This document shows positions 36,461 to 45,777 of a DNA stretch of 64,000 nucleotides, in pieces. Every line of letters begins with the position of its first letter. Position 1 is the first letter of the stretch. Below the pieces are notes generated by a model. The model had not been told where the DNA came from. It saw only the letters and a list, made by a program, of their open reading frames with translations, and did no database searches. The stretch covers positions 124,001 through 188,000 of the forward strand of contig NZ_JBNNGK010000006.1 of the NCBI RefSeq assembly GCF_050268245.1, in the 5' to 3' direction. Position numbers and translations under genes: made by a program. Source of the DNA: JBNNGK01 sp050268245 (lineage in GTDB: Bacteria > Pseudomonadota > Gammaproteobacteria > Enterobacterales > Enterobacteriaceae).

Positions 36461-36581
36461 CCGAGGTAAATTCTCCCCAAAGCTGCCTCCACGCGTGAAA
36501 TTGTACTGCCAGCCATACATTGTTTTCCTGAGCAAGCACTCGCTTGGAGCTCATATGAAACCCAAAGTTCCATATCGCCAT
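36426..36581 (-). CDS. Leader ORF overlapping rpoE, RseD-like candidate
   Basis: An ATG at 36579-36581 opens a 51-codon frame (MAIWNFGFHMSSKRV...) that ends 35 bases inside rpoE in another frame. Its place fits the rpoE leader peptide RseD described in E. coli, whose translation influences rpoE expression. I cannot align the two from memory, and the ribosome site here is weak (ACAGAAAAAACA before ATG). It contains Trp codons at residues 4, 23, 31 and 35. Confidence 0.45.
   Translation of the reverse strand: MAIWNFGFHMSSKRVLAQENNVWLAVQFHAWRQLWGEFTSDERAVNGSGAG
36544..36571 (-). promoter_or_regulatory. Putative sigma-E promoter of rpoE
   Basis: On the minus strand GGAACTT (36565-36571) is followed after 16 bases by TCCAA. 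The -35 is an exact sigma-E match and the -10 is imperfect (consensus TCTGA). It lies about 85 bases before the rpoE ATG and inside the leader ORF, so transcripts from it would lack the leader start codon. Confidence 0.5.
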
Positions 36582-36674
36582 TGTTTTTTCTGTTGATATC
36601 ATCCGATCCGTGGCTTTTGCCCGGATAAGTAGGCTAACATTATTTTCACCCTTCTTCTGCAAACATCATACGTT

Positions 36675-38276
36675 ATGCAATCATCATATGAACATGTTAG
36701 CGATGTACTGATAGTTGGCAGCGGCGCTGCTGGCCTCTCATTAGCCCTGCGCTTAGCACCACACTGTAAAGTTACCGTGCTGAGCAAAGGCCCACTTAAC
36801 GAAGGCGCAACCTTTTATGCCCAAGGCGGGATCGCCGCGGTATTTGATGAAACGGACAGTATCGCCTCGCACGTCGATGACACGCTCATTGCCGGTGCCG
36901 GATTGTGTGATAAAGACGCGGTGGAGTTTATCGCCAGCAACGCTCGCCACTGCGTGCAATGGTTGATCAACCAAGGCGTGCTGTTCGACACCGAAACCAA
37001 TGCGCAAGGCGAAGAACGGTATCACCTGACCCGCGAAGGCGGCCACAGCCACCGTCGTATATTACATGCAGCCGACGCTACCGGTAAGGAAGTAGAGACT
37101 ACCCTGGTTGCGAAAGCAAGCGCCCACCCGAATATTTGCGTGATGGAGCGCCGTAACGCGGTTGACCTCATCACCTCAGATAAAATTGGCTTACCCGGCA
37201 CGCGGCGCGTGGTTGGGGCCTATGTCTGGAACCGCGAACGTGAGCAGGTGGAAACCTACCGCGCGAAAATCGTGGTGCTGGCAACCGGTGGTGCCGCCAA
37301 AGTTTACCAATACACCACCAATCCAGACATCTCCTCCGGCGATGGTATCGCTATGGCTTGGCGTGCTGGCTGTCGAGTCGCTAATTTGGAGTTTAATCAG
37401 TTTCATCCAACCTGTCTGTTTCATCCGCAAGCACGTAACTTCCTGCTGACTGAAGCATTGCGCGGCGAAGGTGCCTACTTGAAACGCCCGGACGGCAGCC
37501 GTTTTATGCCCGATTTCGATTCGCGTGGCGAATTGGCACCGCGCGATATCGTGGCACGCGCCATCGACCATGAAATGAAACGGCTCGGTGCCGACTGCAT
37601 GTTCCTGGATATCAGCCATAAACCCGCTGAATTCATCACGGAACATTTCCCAATGATTCATAAAAAGTTGCTGACGCTCGGTTTCGACCTGACTCAACAA
37701 CCGATTCCGATTGTGCCCGCCGCACACTATACCTGCGGCGGTGTCATGGCAGATCAATACGGTCGAACCGACCTGGATGGGCTATACGCTATCGGTGAGG
37801 TGAGTTATACCGGTTTGCACGGTGCCAATCGCATGGCATCGAATTCATTACTGGAATGTTTGGTGTATGGCTGGTCGGCGGCGGAAGACATTATAAACCG
37901 TCTACCGGTTATCCAGTTAGCCAAGTCACTGCCGCATTGGGATGAAAGCCAAGTTGATGATTCCGACGAGCGCGTGGTGATCCAGCACAACTGGCATGAG
38001 TTGCGATTATTCATGTGGGATTACGTCGGCATTGTGCGCACCACCAAACGCTTGGAGCGCGCACTGCGCCGTATCAACACCTTGCAGCAAGAAATTGACG
38101 AATATTACGCCAACTTCCGCATTTCCAATAATTTGTTAGAACTGCGCAATCTGGTGCAAGTGGCTGAACTGATCGTGCGTAGCGCGATGGCGCGCAAAGA
38201 AAGTCGCGGTTTGCACTATACGCTTGACTATCCAGAACTGCTGCCCAACCCGCAGCCGACGATACTGCAACCCTGA
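36675..38276 (+). CDS. nadB: L-aspartate oxidase
   Basis: The 533-residue flavoenzyme oxidises aspartate to iminoaspartate, the first step of NAD synthesis, acting with NadA. The FAD-binding VLIVGSGAAGLSLALRL, the substrate loop TREGGHSHRRILHAADATG and IGEVSYTGLHGANRMASNSL are all intact. It is divergent from rpoE, as in E. coli. Confidence 0.98.
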   Translation: MQSSYEHVSDVLIVGSGAAGLSLALRLAPHCKVTVLSKGPLNEGATFYAQGGIAAVFDETDSIASHVDDTLIAGAGLCDKDAVEFIASNARHCVQWLINQGVLFDTETNAQGEERYHLTREGGHSHRRILHAADATGKEVETTLVAKASAHPNICVMERRNAVDLITSDKIGLPGTRRVVGAYVWNREREQVETYRAKIVVLATGGAAKVYQYTTNPDISSGDGIAMAWRAGCRVANLEFNQFHPTCLFHPQARNFLLTEALRGEGAYLKRPDGSRFMPDFDSRGELAPRDIVARAIDHEMKRLGADCMFLDISHKPAEFITEHFPMIHKKLLTLGFDLTQQPIPIVPAAHYTCGGVMADQYGRTDLDGLYAIGEVSYTGLHGANRMASNSLLECLVYGWSAAEDIINRLPVIQLAKSLPHWDESQVDDSDERVVIQHNWHELRLFMWDYVGIVRTTKRLERALRRINTLQQEIDEYYANFRISNNLLELRNLVQVAELIVRSAMARKESRGLHYTLDYPELLPNPQPTILQP

Positions 38277-38290
38277 CCCCAGCAACATCA

Positions 38291-38308
38291 AGGGCGCCTT
38301 GGCGCCCT
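38291..38308 (+). terminator. Stem-loop after nadB
   Basis: AGGGCGCC, TT, GGCGCCCT is a perfect 8-bp hairpin between the convergent nadB and trmN6. The following T run is short, so termination efficiency is uncertain. Confidence 0.55.
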
Positions 38309-38318
38309 GCATTTCGGT

Positions 38319-39065
38319 TTAATAGAACAGGTAGAAGTCCGTAATCAGTAGACGAAACGCCTTGCTGTAGCTGCCATCCGCCTCTTTGATCGCTAAATCG
38401 CTTTCCGCATGCCGTTGTGGCGTACGCGTCAGTGCTAAAAGCATGCGATGGCGTGGCGTATCCGCACGATCGCTGACATTCACCCGCTGCGCGACATGCC
38501 AACCGCGCCGCAGAGCATTAGCGGCAAATGCCTCCCCAATCTCATGCGGTAACACCACACACAACATGCCGCTCGCGTTTAACAACTGTTGTGAGCAATC
38601 CAGCAGCGTGTCATGCGTCAGCGTTTCTGTCGAACGTGCCGCATCCCGCGCCCGATTGCTGCAAGCCACCGCGGGTTCAAAATAAGGTGGATTGCTGACA
38701 ATCAGATCATAACGGGCGACATGTTGGCGGGCGAAAGTTTGAATATCTTGCGCATGCACAGCGATACGTTTTAGCCACGGCGATGCCTGTACATTGGTTG
38801 TCGCCTGCTCGGCGGCGGCGGCATCTAATTCAACGGCATCAATCTGTACGTCATCGGTTGAGCGCTGTGCCAACATCAGCGCAATCAATCCACTGCCACT
38901 ACCGATATCCAGGATGTTACGCGCCGAGTACAACGGCGTCCAAGCGCCTAGCAGAACGCCATCGGTGCCGACCTTCATCGCGCAACGATCGTGGGCAACA
39001 AAAAATTGCTTAAAGGTAAAACCACCGCGGCGTGGTTTAAAATTCGCTTTCGATTGACTGGGCAC
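38319..39065 (-). CDS. trmN6: tRNA1(Val) adenine-37 N6-methyltransferase
   Basis: The product is about 248 residues. It methylates A37 of tRNA1(Val). The SAM-binding ILDIGSGSGLIALML and the amino-methyltransferase motif NPPYFEP are present, and KQFFVAHDRCAMKVGTDG is characteristic of E. coli TrmN6 (YfiC). I prefer a GTG start at 39063-39065, which has AGG ahead of it and gives the family N-terminus; an ATG eleven codons upstream lacks a ribosome site. Confidence 0.9.
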   Translation of the reverse strand: MPSQSKANFKPRRGGFTFKQFFVAHDRCAMKVGTDGVLLGAWTPLYSARNILDIGSGSGLIALMLAQRSTDDVQIDAVELDAAAAEQATTNVQASPWLKRIAVHAQDIQTFARQHVARYDLIVSNPPYFEPAVACSNRARDAARSTETLTHDTLLDCSQQLLNASGMLCVVLPHEIGEAFAANALRRGWHVAQRVNVSDRADTPRHRMLLALTRTPQRHAESDLAIKEADGSYSKAFRLLITDFYLFY

Positions 39066-39196
39066 ATTGATCACCTGGCTGGAAAACGGTCGTAGCATAA
39101 GGCAATCTGACGACGGGTAAAAGCAATGCTTGCCTTAAAAAGGGTGAACCCAGCGGCCAACCCGTCTATAATCGGCGCCCCAAGTAGAGGTAGACC

Positions 39197-40519
39197 ATGA
39201 CAGCAACCAATTTTTCCGAACTCGATCTCGATGAACGCCTAATAACCGCCCTGCGCGATAAAGGCTACGACCGCCCAACTGCCATTCAAGCCGCAGCCAT
39301 TCCGCCGGCCATGGATGGGCGTGACGTATTGGGTTCGGCGCCCACCGGTACGGGCAAGACCGCCGCATTTTTGCTGCCAGTGTTGCAGCACCTGTTGGAT
39401 TTCCCACGTAAGAAATCCGGCCCACCACGCGTATTGATTCTGACGCCAACGCGTGAGCTGGCGATGCAGGTCGCCGATCAGGCGCGTGAGCTGGCTGCGC
39501 ATACCTCGTTGGATATCGCCACTATCACCGGCGGTGTCGCGTATATGAACCACGCGGAAGTGTTCAGCGAGAATCAGGACGTGGTGGTTGCAACCACGGG
39601 ACGTCTGCTGCAATACATTAAAGAAGAGAATTTTGACTGCCGAGCGGTGGAAACCCTGATCCTTGATGAAGCTGACCGCATGCTGGACATGGGTTTTGCT
39701 CAGGACATCGAAACCATTTCGGCAGAAACCCGCTGGCGCAACCAAACCTTGCTGTTCTCTGCCACATTGGAAGGCGAAGCCATCCGTGAGTTTGCTGAAC
39801 GCATTCTGAAAGAGCCGGTAGAAGTCGAAGCCGATCCATCACGCCGCGAACGCAAAAAAATTCTGCAATGGTACTACCGCGCCGATGACGTAAAACATAA
39901 AACCGCGCTGCTGGTTCACTTACTGAATCAACCCGATGTGCAAAAATCGGTGATCTTCGTGCGTAAGCGTGAGCGTGTGCATGAGTTGGCGACCTGGCTG
40001 CGCGAGGCCGGTATCAATACTTGCTACCTTGAAGGGGAAATGGTTCAGGCCAAACGTAACGAAGCGGTAAAACGCATGATGGACGGTAGAGTTAACGTGC
40101 TGGTGGCTACCGACGTCGCAGCACGCGGTTTAGATATCCTGGATATCACTCACGTATTTAACTTTGATATGCCACGCACTGCCGACACCTATCTGCACCG
40201 TATCGGGCGTACCGGCCGCGCCGGGCGTAAAGGCACCGCCATTTCACTGGTTGAAGCACATGACCATTTGCTGTTAGGCAAAGTGGGGCGTTATCTCAAT
40301 GAACCGCTAAAAGCGCGCGTGATCGATGAGTTACGCCCAAGCACCAAAGTGCCGAGCGAAAAGAGCAACGGTAAGCCGTCCAAAAAAGTGCTGGCCAAGC
40401 GCGCGGAAAATAAAGAAAAGAACAAAGAAAAAGCCAAAGTGAAAGTGCGCCATCGCGACGCCAAAAACGTCGGTAAGCGCCGTCAGGCAAAAGCCAAGCC
40501 AGAAGGCAGCGGTAAATAA
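39197..40519 (+). CDS. srmB: ATP-dependent RNA helicase SrmB
   Basis: The 440-residue DEAD-box protein has motif I APTGTGKT, Ia PTRELAMQ, II LDEADRML, III SAT and VI HRIGRTGRAGRKG. A basic Lys-rich tail (about 375-440) follows. The tail and the length identify SrmB, which assists early 50S ribosome assembly. It is divergent from trmN6, as in E. coli. Confidence 0.96.
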   Translation: MTATNFSELDLDERLITALRDKGYDRPTAIQAAAIPPAMDGRDVLGSAPTGTGKTAAFLLPVLQHLLDFPRKKSGPPRVLILTPTRELAMQVADQARELAAHTSLDIATITGGVAYMNHAEVFSENQDVVVATTGRLLQYIKEENFDCRAVETLILDEADRMLDMGFAQDIETISAETRWRNQTLLFSATLEGEAIREFAERILKEPVEVEADPSRRERKKILQWYYRADDVKHKTALLVHLLNQPDVQKSVIFVRKRERVHELATWLREAGINTCYLEGEMVQAKRNEAVKRMMDGRVNVLVATDVAARGLDILDITHVFNFDMPRTADTYLHRIGRTGRAGRKGTAISLVEAHDHLLLGKVGRYLNEPLKARVIDELRPSTKVPSEKSNGKPSKKVLAKRAENKEKNKEKAKVKVRHRDAKNVGKRRQAKAKPEGSGK

Positions 40520-40525
40520 GCCGGG

Positions 40526-40620
40526 TCGCGTTGAGGTAGGTGGCAACGTTGTCTGATGATCCGAGATACCCAAGTCTAGCATAGCGAGGGGTACCCCGCT
40601 GTCTTACGACTCGCCGCCTT
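40526..40620 (+). repeat. Dispersed intergenic repeat, copy B
   Basis: The segment contains CGTTGTCTGATGA then CCGAGATACCCAAGTCTAGC, and a GAGGGGTACCCC hairpin-like tail. It is a diverged relative of the elements at 13698-13787 and 60262-60345. Confidence 0.45.
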
Positions 40621-40663
40621 CTTCGCCACGGCCTTGCTAATAACTGGCTTTCTCAATAGCTGT

Positions 40664-40688
40664 AACCGCCTGAAAAGGCGGTTTTTTT
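40664..40688 (+). terminator. srmB terminator
   Basis: AACCGCC (40664-40670) pairs with GGCGGTT (40677-40683) and runs into seven Ts. It serves srmB and faces the end of phlB. Confidence 0.9.
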
Positions 40689-40693
40689 ATTTC

Positions 40694-41435
40694 TTATGAT
40701 GACGCGTACTGCGTCGCCAGACGATGCGCCCGCAACCAGGCTTCCAACCGTTTGTAGGCCTCACGCATGGCTTCGTTTTGCAGGTGTGACGGCGTCTGCG
40801 AAAAATACGCTAGAAACGTCAGCCCCTGTTGATTGCGCGCCTTAGCATCAGCCCCAGCCTGCAATAGCATGATCGCCAACTGGGGCGCATTGGTTTTTGC
40901 GGCAACATGCAGAGGGGTGTCACCTAGCCGATCGGCCAGCGAGCTGTTTGCTCCCGCTTCCAACAGCACCTTGACCTGTTTTTCCCGCCCCGCCAATACT
41001 GCCGCAGCCAGTGGTGTCGCCCCGGTCACGCTATTGCCCACATTGACCGATGCGCCAGAAGTTAACAACTGCGACAAATACTCGGCATCCTCTATCTGAG
41101 CTGCGGTATGCAACGCACTATTACCGTCCAGACCGGTTTGCGCTGCATCGGCTCCGGCCTGTAATAATGCGCGTACGCTCGTTGGCTGTTGGGCGAGAAT
41201 GGCCCATTGCAGCATCGTCACCTGCCGCTCACCACGCTGTCGCACGCTTTCTGGCGCGGCCAATACGCCTATTTGCTGCGTATCTCCCTGCGCAACGGCA
41301 TGCGCCAAAGCCTGATTGGATAACCCAACGAACGGCGTGGATTCCTGCTTCATTTGTTGCTCCTTCGCCATTGCTAACCATACGCCAGCCAATATCAATC
41401 CCAACAATGCAAACATTGTTGGCCAGCGCCATTTA

Positions 41436-41443
<8 letters not shown>
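40694..41443 (-). CDS. phlB: Ankyrin-repeat protein, PhlB-like partner of phospholipase A1
   Basis: The 249-residue protein starts MFDKWRWPTMFALLG, with one membrane helix at about 8-26 that may be a signal anchor. Ankyrin repeats follow, visible as TMLQWAILAQQPTSVRALLQ, NSALHTAAQIEDAEYLSQLL, TPLAAAVLAGREKQVKVLLE and TPLHVAAKTNAPQLAIMLLQ. Its ATG overlaps the end of phlA by 8 bases, so the two are coupled. In Serratia phlB accompanies phlA and is thought to modulate it or protect the cell from it; the placement supports that reading. Confidence 0.78.
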
Positions 41444-42437
<994 letters not shown>

Positions 42438-42590
42438 GCCGACTCCTTGTTCGAAAAAGGGTTCATAGCCGCATTCCATATGAATGCTGATTTAGCTATC
42501 GGCAGGTCGATATCATTCTGTAATGAGAACGATTATCTTTGTCAGATAATGTGATCGCGATTGGGTTTCTGGCTAGCCACAATGTAAAAA

Positions 42591-42606
42591 GGGAGCCGAA
42601 GCTCCC
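42591..42606 (-). terminator. grcA terminator
   Basis: On the minus strand GGGAGC, TTCG, GCTCCC forms a stable UUCG-type tetraloop hairpin followed by five Ts, about 25 bases after the grcA stop. Confidence 0.9.
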
Positions 42607-42628
42607 TGATACATACACGACGTTAGAA

Positions 42629-43012
42629 TTACAGACTTTCAGTGAAAGTACGGGTAATCACATCACGCTGTTGTTCTGGCGTCAGTGAGTTGAAACGTAC
42701 TGCGTAGCCAGAAACGCGGATGGTCAGCTGTGGATATTTTTCTGGGTTTTTAACGGCGTCTTCCAATGTTTCACGACGCAGTACGTTAACGTTCAGATGT
42801 TGACCGCCTTCTACGCGCACGGTAGGTTGCAGCTCCATAGGAACTTCGCGGTATTCGATCTGGCCAAGCTCGTTCATCGGAACGATTTGGTCTTCAGCGT
42901 AATCCGCTTTAGCGCAAACACAACGCGCTTCTGATTTTTCGTCATCCAGCAGCCAGAAAGAGTTAACCAGCGCCTGATTGTTTGCTTTGGTGATTTGAAT
43001 ACCGGTAATCAT
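42629..43012 (-). CDS. grcA: Autonomous glycyl radical cofactor GrcA
   Basis: The 127-residue protein matches E. coli YfiD. The glycyl radical site is in RVSGYAVRF at Gly102. It restores activity to oxygen-damaged pyruvate formate-lyase by replacing its C-terminal glycyl domain. An exact FNR palindrome lies about 115 bases upstream, which fits anaerobic induction. Confidence 0.98.
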   Translation of the reverse strand: MITGIQITKANNQALVNSFWLLDDEKSEARCVCAKADYAEDQIVPMNELGQIEYREVPMELQPTVRVEGGQHLNVNVLRRETLEDAVKNPEKYPQLTIRVSGYAVRFNSLTPEQQRDVITRTFTESL

Positions 43013-43124
43013 TTTGATGCCTCCGTACTAGGGCGAGAAATTTTATTTCGTTTATGGTTTTGGCTATTTGGTAAAACCATTGTTGTCTTGTTGTTCTGTA
43101 TACCAGCCCAGCAACGGCAATTCT

Positions 43125-43138
43125 TTGATTAAAATCAA
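43125..43138 (-). promoter_or_regulatory. FNR site upstream of grcA
   Basis: TTGAT-TAAA-ATCAA is an exact match to the FNR consensus TTGAT-N4-ATCAA. It lies in the 346-base region between grcA and the divergent ung, where I see no other gene. Confidence 0.85.
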
Positions 43139-43359
43139 TTTACAGCGCATACCCTTTTTCACTGTAAGGGCAAATTTATGTTTTATATCAATATTCCAAA
43201 TTTTCACCAACGCAATTAATTTTGTAAATTTTAAAAATTAATTGTAATTCAGACCATCCGACTCACAGAGCAAACGCATAAAAGCGGGTTTCGCTGAACG
43301 TGAGTAAGCGGTAAGCTATGCATCATAAATTTTACTAACGAAAACAAAGGAGAGCGTTA

Positions 43360-44055
43360 ATGACTACCCTCCTCACCTGGCATGACGTCATCGGGAAAGA
43401 GAAAGAGCAACCCTATTTTGTTGATACGCTCACCTTTGTTGCCGCAGAGCGCCAGGCAGGTAAGACCATTTACCCACCGCAAAAAGACGTCTTCAACGCG
43501 TTCCGCTTTACGGAGTTAGCCGACGTCAAAGTGGTGATCCTCGGTCAAGATCCTTACCATGGACCAAATCAGGCGCACGGGTTATCATTTTCCGTGCGTC
43601 CCGGCATACCGGCACCGCCTTCGCTGGTGAATATATACAAAGAGTTGGTCACGGATATTCCCGGTTTTGAGCGGCCGAATCACGGTTGCTTACAAAGCTG
43701 GGCTAAGCAAGGGGTGCTACTGTTGAATACCGTATTAACGGTTGAGGCGGGTCGCGCGCATTCACACGCCAATCTAGGCTGGGAAACCTTCACCGATAAA
43801 GTTATTGCTGCATTAAATGAAAACCGCGAAGGTGTGGTGTTCTTACTTTGGGGCGCACACGCGCAAAAGAAAGGTAACTTTATCGATCGCAACCGCCATC
43901 ACGTGCTAAAGGCTCCACATCCGTCACCACTTTCCGCCCATCGCGGTTTCCTCGGTTGCCACCATTTCTCGCAAACAAACCAATTATTGCAACAGCAGGG
44001 ACTGGCTCCTATCGATTGGGCGCCACACCTGCCGGATAATGAAGAACTGGCCTGA
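43360..44055 (+). CDS. ung: Uracil-DNA glycosylase
   Basis: The 231-residue base-excision enzyme has the water-activating Asp64 in LGQDPYHGPNQAHGL and the DNA-insertion loop HPSPLSAHRGF. It removes uracil from DNA. The start follows AGGAGAG. It is convergent with grpE. Confidence 0.98.
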   Translation: MTTLLTWHDVIGKEKEQPYFVDTLTFVAAERQAGKTIYPPQKDVFNAFRFTELADVKVVILGQDPYHGPNQAHGLSFSVRPGIPAPPSLVNIYKELVTDIPGFERPNHGCLQSWAKQGVLLLNTVLTVEAGRAHSHANLGWETFTDKVIAALNENREGVVFLLWGAHAQKKGNFIDRNRHHVLKAPHPSPLSAHRGFLGCHHFSQTNQLLQQQGLAPIDWAPHLPDNEELA

Positions 44056-44063
44056 CTCAGATA

Positions 44064-44097
44064 CAACAAAAGGCACATACTAAAGTGCCTTTTGTTG
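44064..44097. terminator. Bidirectional terminator between ung and grpE
   Basis: CAACAAAAGGCAC (44064-44076) pairs with GTGCCTTTTGTTG (44085-44097), a perfect 13-bp stem with A and T tracts on both sides. It serves both convergent genes. Confidence 0.85.
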
Positions 44098-44106
44098 ATA
44101 GGTGCC

Positions 44107-44688
44107 TTAAGCTTTAGCTTTAGACACCGCGACCATTGCTGGGCGCAGTAAGCGGCCATTCAGCGTATAGCCTTTTTGCATCACCATCATCACGTGGTTT
44201 GGCTGATGTTCCTCAGACTCCATCATGCTCATGGCCTGATGGACATCTGGGTTGAAAGGTACATTCACGTCACCGACGATCTCAATGCCGTACTTGCGCA
44301 CGACATCTAACAGGGACTTCAGCGTCAGTTCAATCCCTTCAATCATCGCGGTCAGTTCCGGGTTATTGCGATCCGCAAGCTCCAGTGCACGTTCTAGGTT
44401 ATCAATCACGGGCAACAGATCAGATGAAAACTTCTCCAAAGCGAATTTATGCGCTTTTTCGATATCCAATTCGGTACGGCGACGAACATTCTCCATCTCG
44501 GCTTTGGCACGTAGCACACTGTCGCGCTCACGTTGCTGAGCTTCTGCCAGTTGAGCTTCCAGCTCGGCAATGCGATCATCACGCAGATCGACACCTTCAG
44601 CTGCTTCCGGCAACACTTCTTCGTACTGAACGTTTTCCATTTCTTCCGAGGCTTGCTCGTTTGGCGTCTTATGTTCTTTACTACTCAT
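44107..44688 (-). CDS. grpE: Nucleotide exchange factor GrpE
   Basis: The 193-residue DnaK cofactor has a long N-terminal coiled coil (about 38-90) and the conserved GIEIVGDVNVPFNPDVHQAM and beta-wing GYTLNGRLLRPAMV. It drives ADP release from DnaK. A consensus sigma-32 promoter lies just upstream. Confidence 0.97.
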   Translation of the reverse strand: MSSKEHKTPNEQASEEMENVQYEEVLPEAAEGVDLRDDRIAELEAQLAEAQQRERDSVLRAKAEMENVRRRTELDIEKAHKFALEKFSSDLLPVIDNLERALELADRNNPELTAMIEGIELTLKSLLDVVRKYGIEIVGDVNVPFNPDVHQAMSMMESEEHQPNHVMMVMQKGYTLNGRLLRPAMVAVSKAKA

Positions 44689-44732
44689 GAATATCTCCGC
44701 GTTTTAGCATTAATCTCGCAACTTGGCTTATT

Positions 44733-44758
44733 ATGGGGATCAATACGGGGGTTTCAAG
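44733..44758 (-). promoter_or_regulatory. Sigma-32 heat-shock promoter of grpE
   Basis: On the minus strand CTTGAAA (44752-44758), a 13-base spacer and CCCCAT (44733-44738) match the sigma-32 consensus exactly. The start of transcription would fall about 35 bases before the grpE ATG. Confidence 0.9.
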
Positions 44759-44812
44759 TCAACCGGTCACAATGTAGGGCATATTCTGGCTCCGGTGAGG
44801 AAAATCACAACA

Positions 44813-45691
44813 ATGAATAAAAAATTCACATGTATCGGCATTGTTGGCCATCCACGTCATCCATCGGCGTTGGCTACCCACGAGATGCTGTTCCACTGGT
44901 TAGTTGCACACGGTTATAACGTGCTTATTGAGCGGCAAATCGCCAAAGAATTGGGGTTAAAAAACGCGATAACGGGCAGCCTGGCGGATATAGGGCAACA
45001 GGCGGACTTGGCAGTTGTGGTCGGTGGCGACGGCAACATGCTTGGCGCCGCGCGTGCATTGGCACGTTATGACATCAAAGTTATCGGCGTTAACCGTGGA
45101 AACCTCGGCTTTCTGACCGATCTGGATCCCGATAATGCCTTGCAACAATTAGCCGATGTGTTGGAAGGCAAGTATATCGACGAAAAACGCTTCCTGCTGG
45201 AAACCATCGTCCATCGTGAACATCAGCATTGCCGCATCAGCACGGCGATTAACGAAGTGGTTCTGCACCCCGGCAAAGTGGCGCATATGATTGAGTTTGA
45301 GGTCTATATTGACGATCGCTTCGCCTTTTCACAGCGTTCGGACGGCTTGATCATCGCCACCCCTACAGGATCTACAGCCTATTCGTTATCCGCCGGTGGC
45401 CCAATTCTGACGCCATCGCTGGAAGCTATCGCATTGGTGCCCATGTTCCCGCACACCCTCTCTGCGCGCCCGTTGGTGATCAACGGTGACAGCACTATTC
45501 GCCTCAAGTTTTCGCACGTGAGTAGCGACCTGGAAGTCAGCTGCGACAGCCAAATTGCCCTGCCAATCCAAGAAGGTGAAGAGGTGCTGATTCGCCGCAG
45601 TGATTACCATCTCAATCTAATACATCCAAAAGATTACAGCTATTTCAATACATTAAGCACCAAGCTAGGCTGGTCAAAAAAATTATTCTAA
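44813..45691 (+). CDS. nadK: NAD kinase
   Basis: The 292-residue enzyme makes NADP from NAD. The nucleotide-binding VVVGGDGNMLGAAR (about 68-81) and TPTGSTAYSLSAGGP are visible. I start at MNKKFTCIGIVGHP, which gives exactly the E. coli length; the frame is open for 30 codons upstream and would overlap the grpE promoter. Confidence 0.97.
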   Translation: MNKKFTCIGIVGHPRHPSALATHEMLFHWLVAHGYNVLIERQIAKELGLKNAITGSLADIGQQADLAVVVGGDGNMLGAARALARYDIKVIGVNRGNLGFLTDLDPDNALQQLADVLEGKYIDEKRFLLETIVHREHQHCRISTAINEVVLHPGKVAHMIEFEVYIDDRFAFSQRSDGLIIATPTGSTAYSLSAGGPILTPSLEAIALVPMFPHTLSARPLVINGDSTIRLKFSHVSSDLEVSCDSQIALPIQEGEEVLIRRSDYHLNLIHPKDYSYFNTLSTKLGWSKKLF

Positions 45692-45709
45692 AATTTGCGC
45701 CAACCACTT

Positions 45710-45729
45710 TACTGTATATAAAACCAGTT
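45710..45729 (+). promoter_or_regulatory. LexA box 1 upstream of recN
   Basis: CTG-N10-CAG within a TACTGTATATAAAACCAGTT context matches the SOS box pattern. Confidence 0.8.
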
Positions 45730-45731
45730 TA

Positions 45732-45751
45732 TACTGTATGTAACAACAGTT
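45732..45751 (+). promoter_or_regulatory. LexA box 2 upstream of recN
   Basis: TACTGTATGTAACAACAGTT has CTG-N10-CAG, 22 bases after the first box. Multiple LexA boxes are known at E. coli recN and give tight SOS control. Confidence 0.85.
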
Positions 45752-45777
45752 ATGTGTTTATACACAGGAAGGTTCCC

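Noticed and set aside
37191..37757. 188-codon minus-strand frame inside nadB
   Set aside because: Shadow of the highly conserved nadB coding strand.
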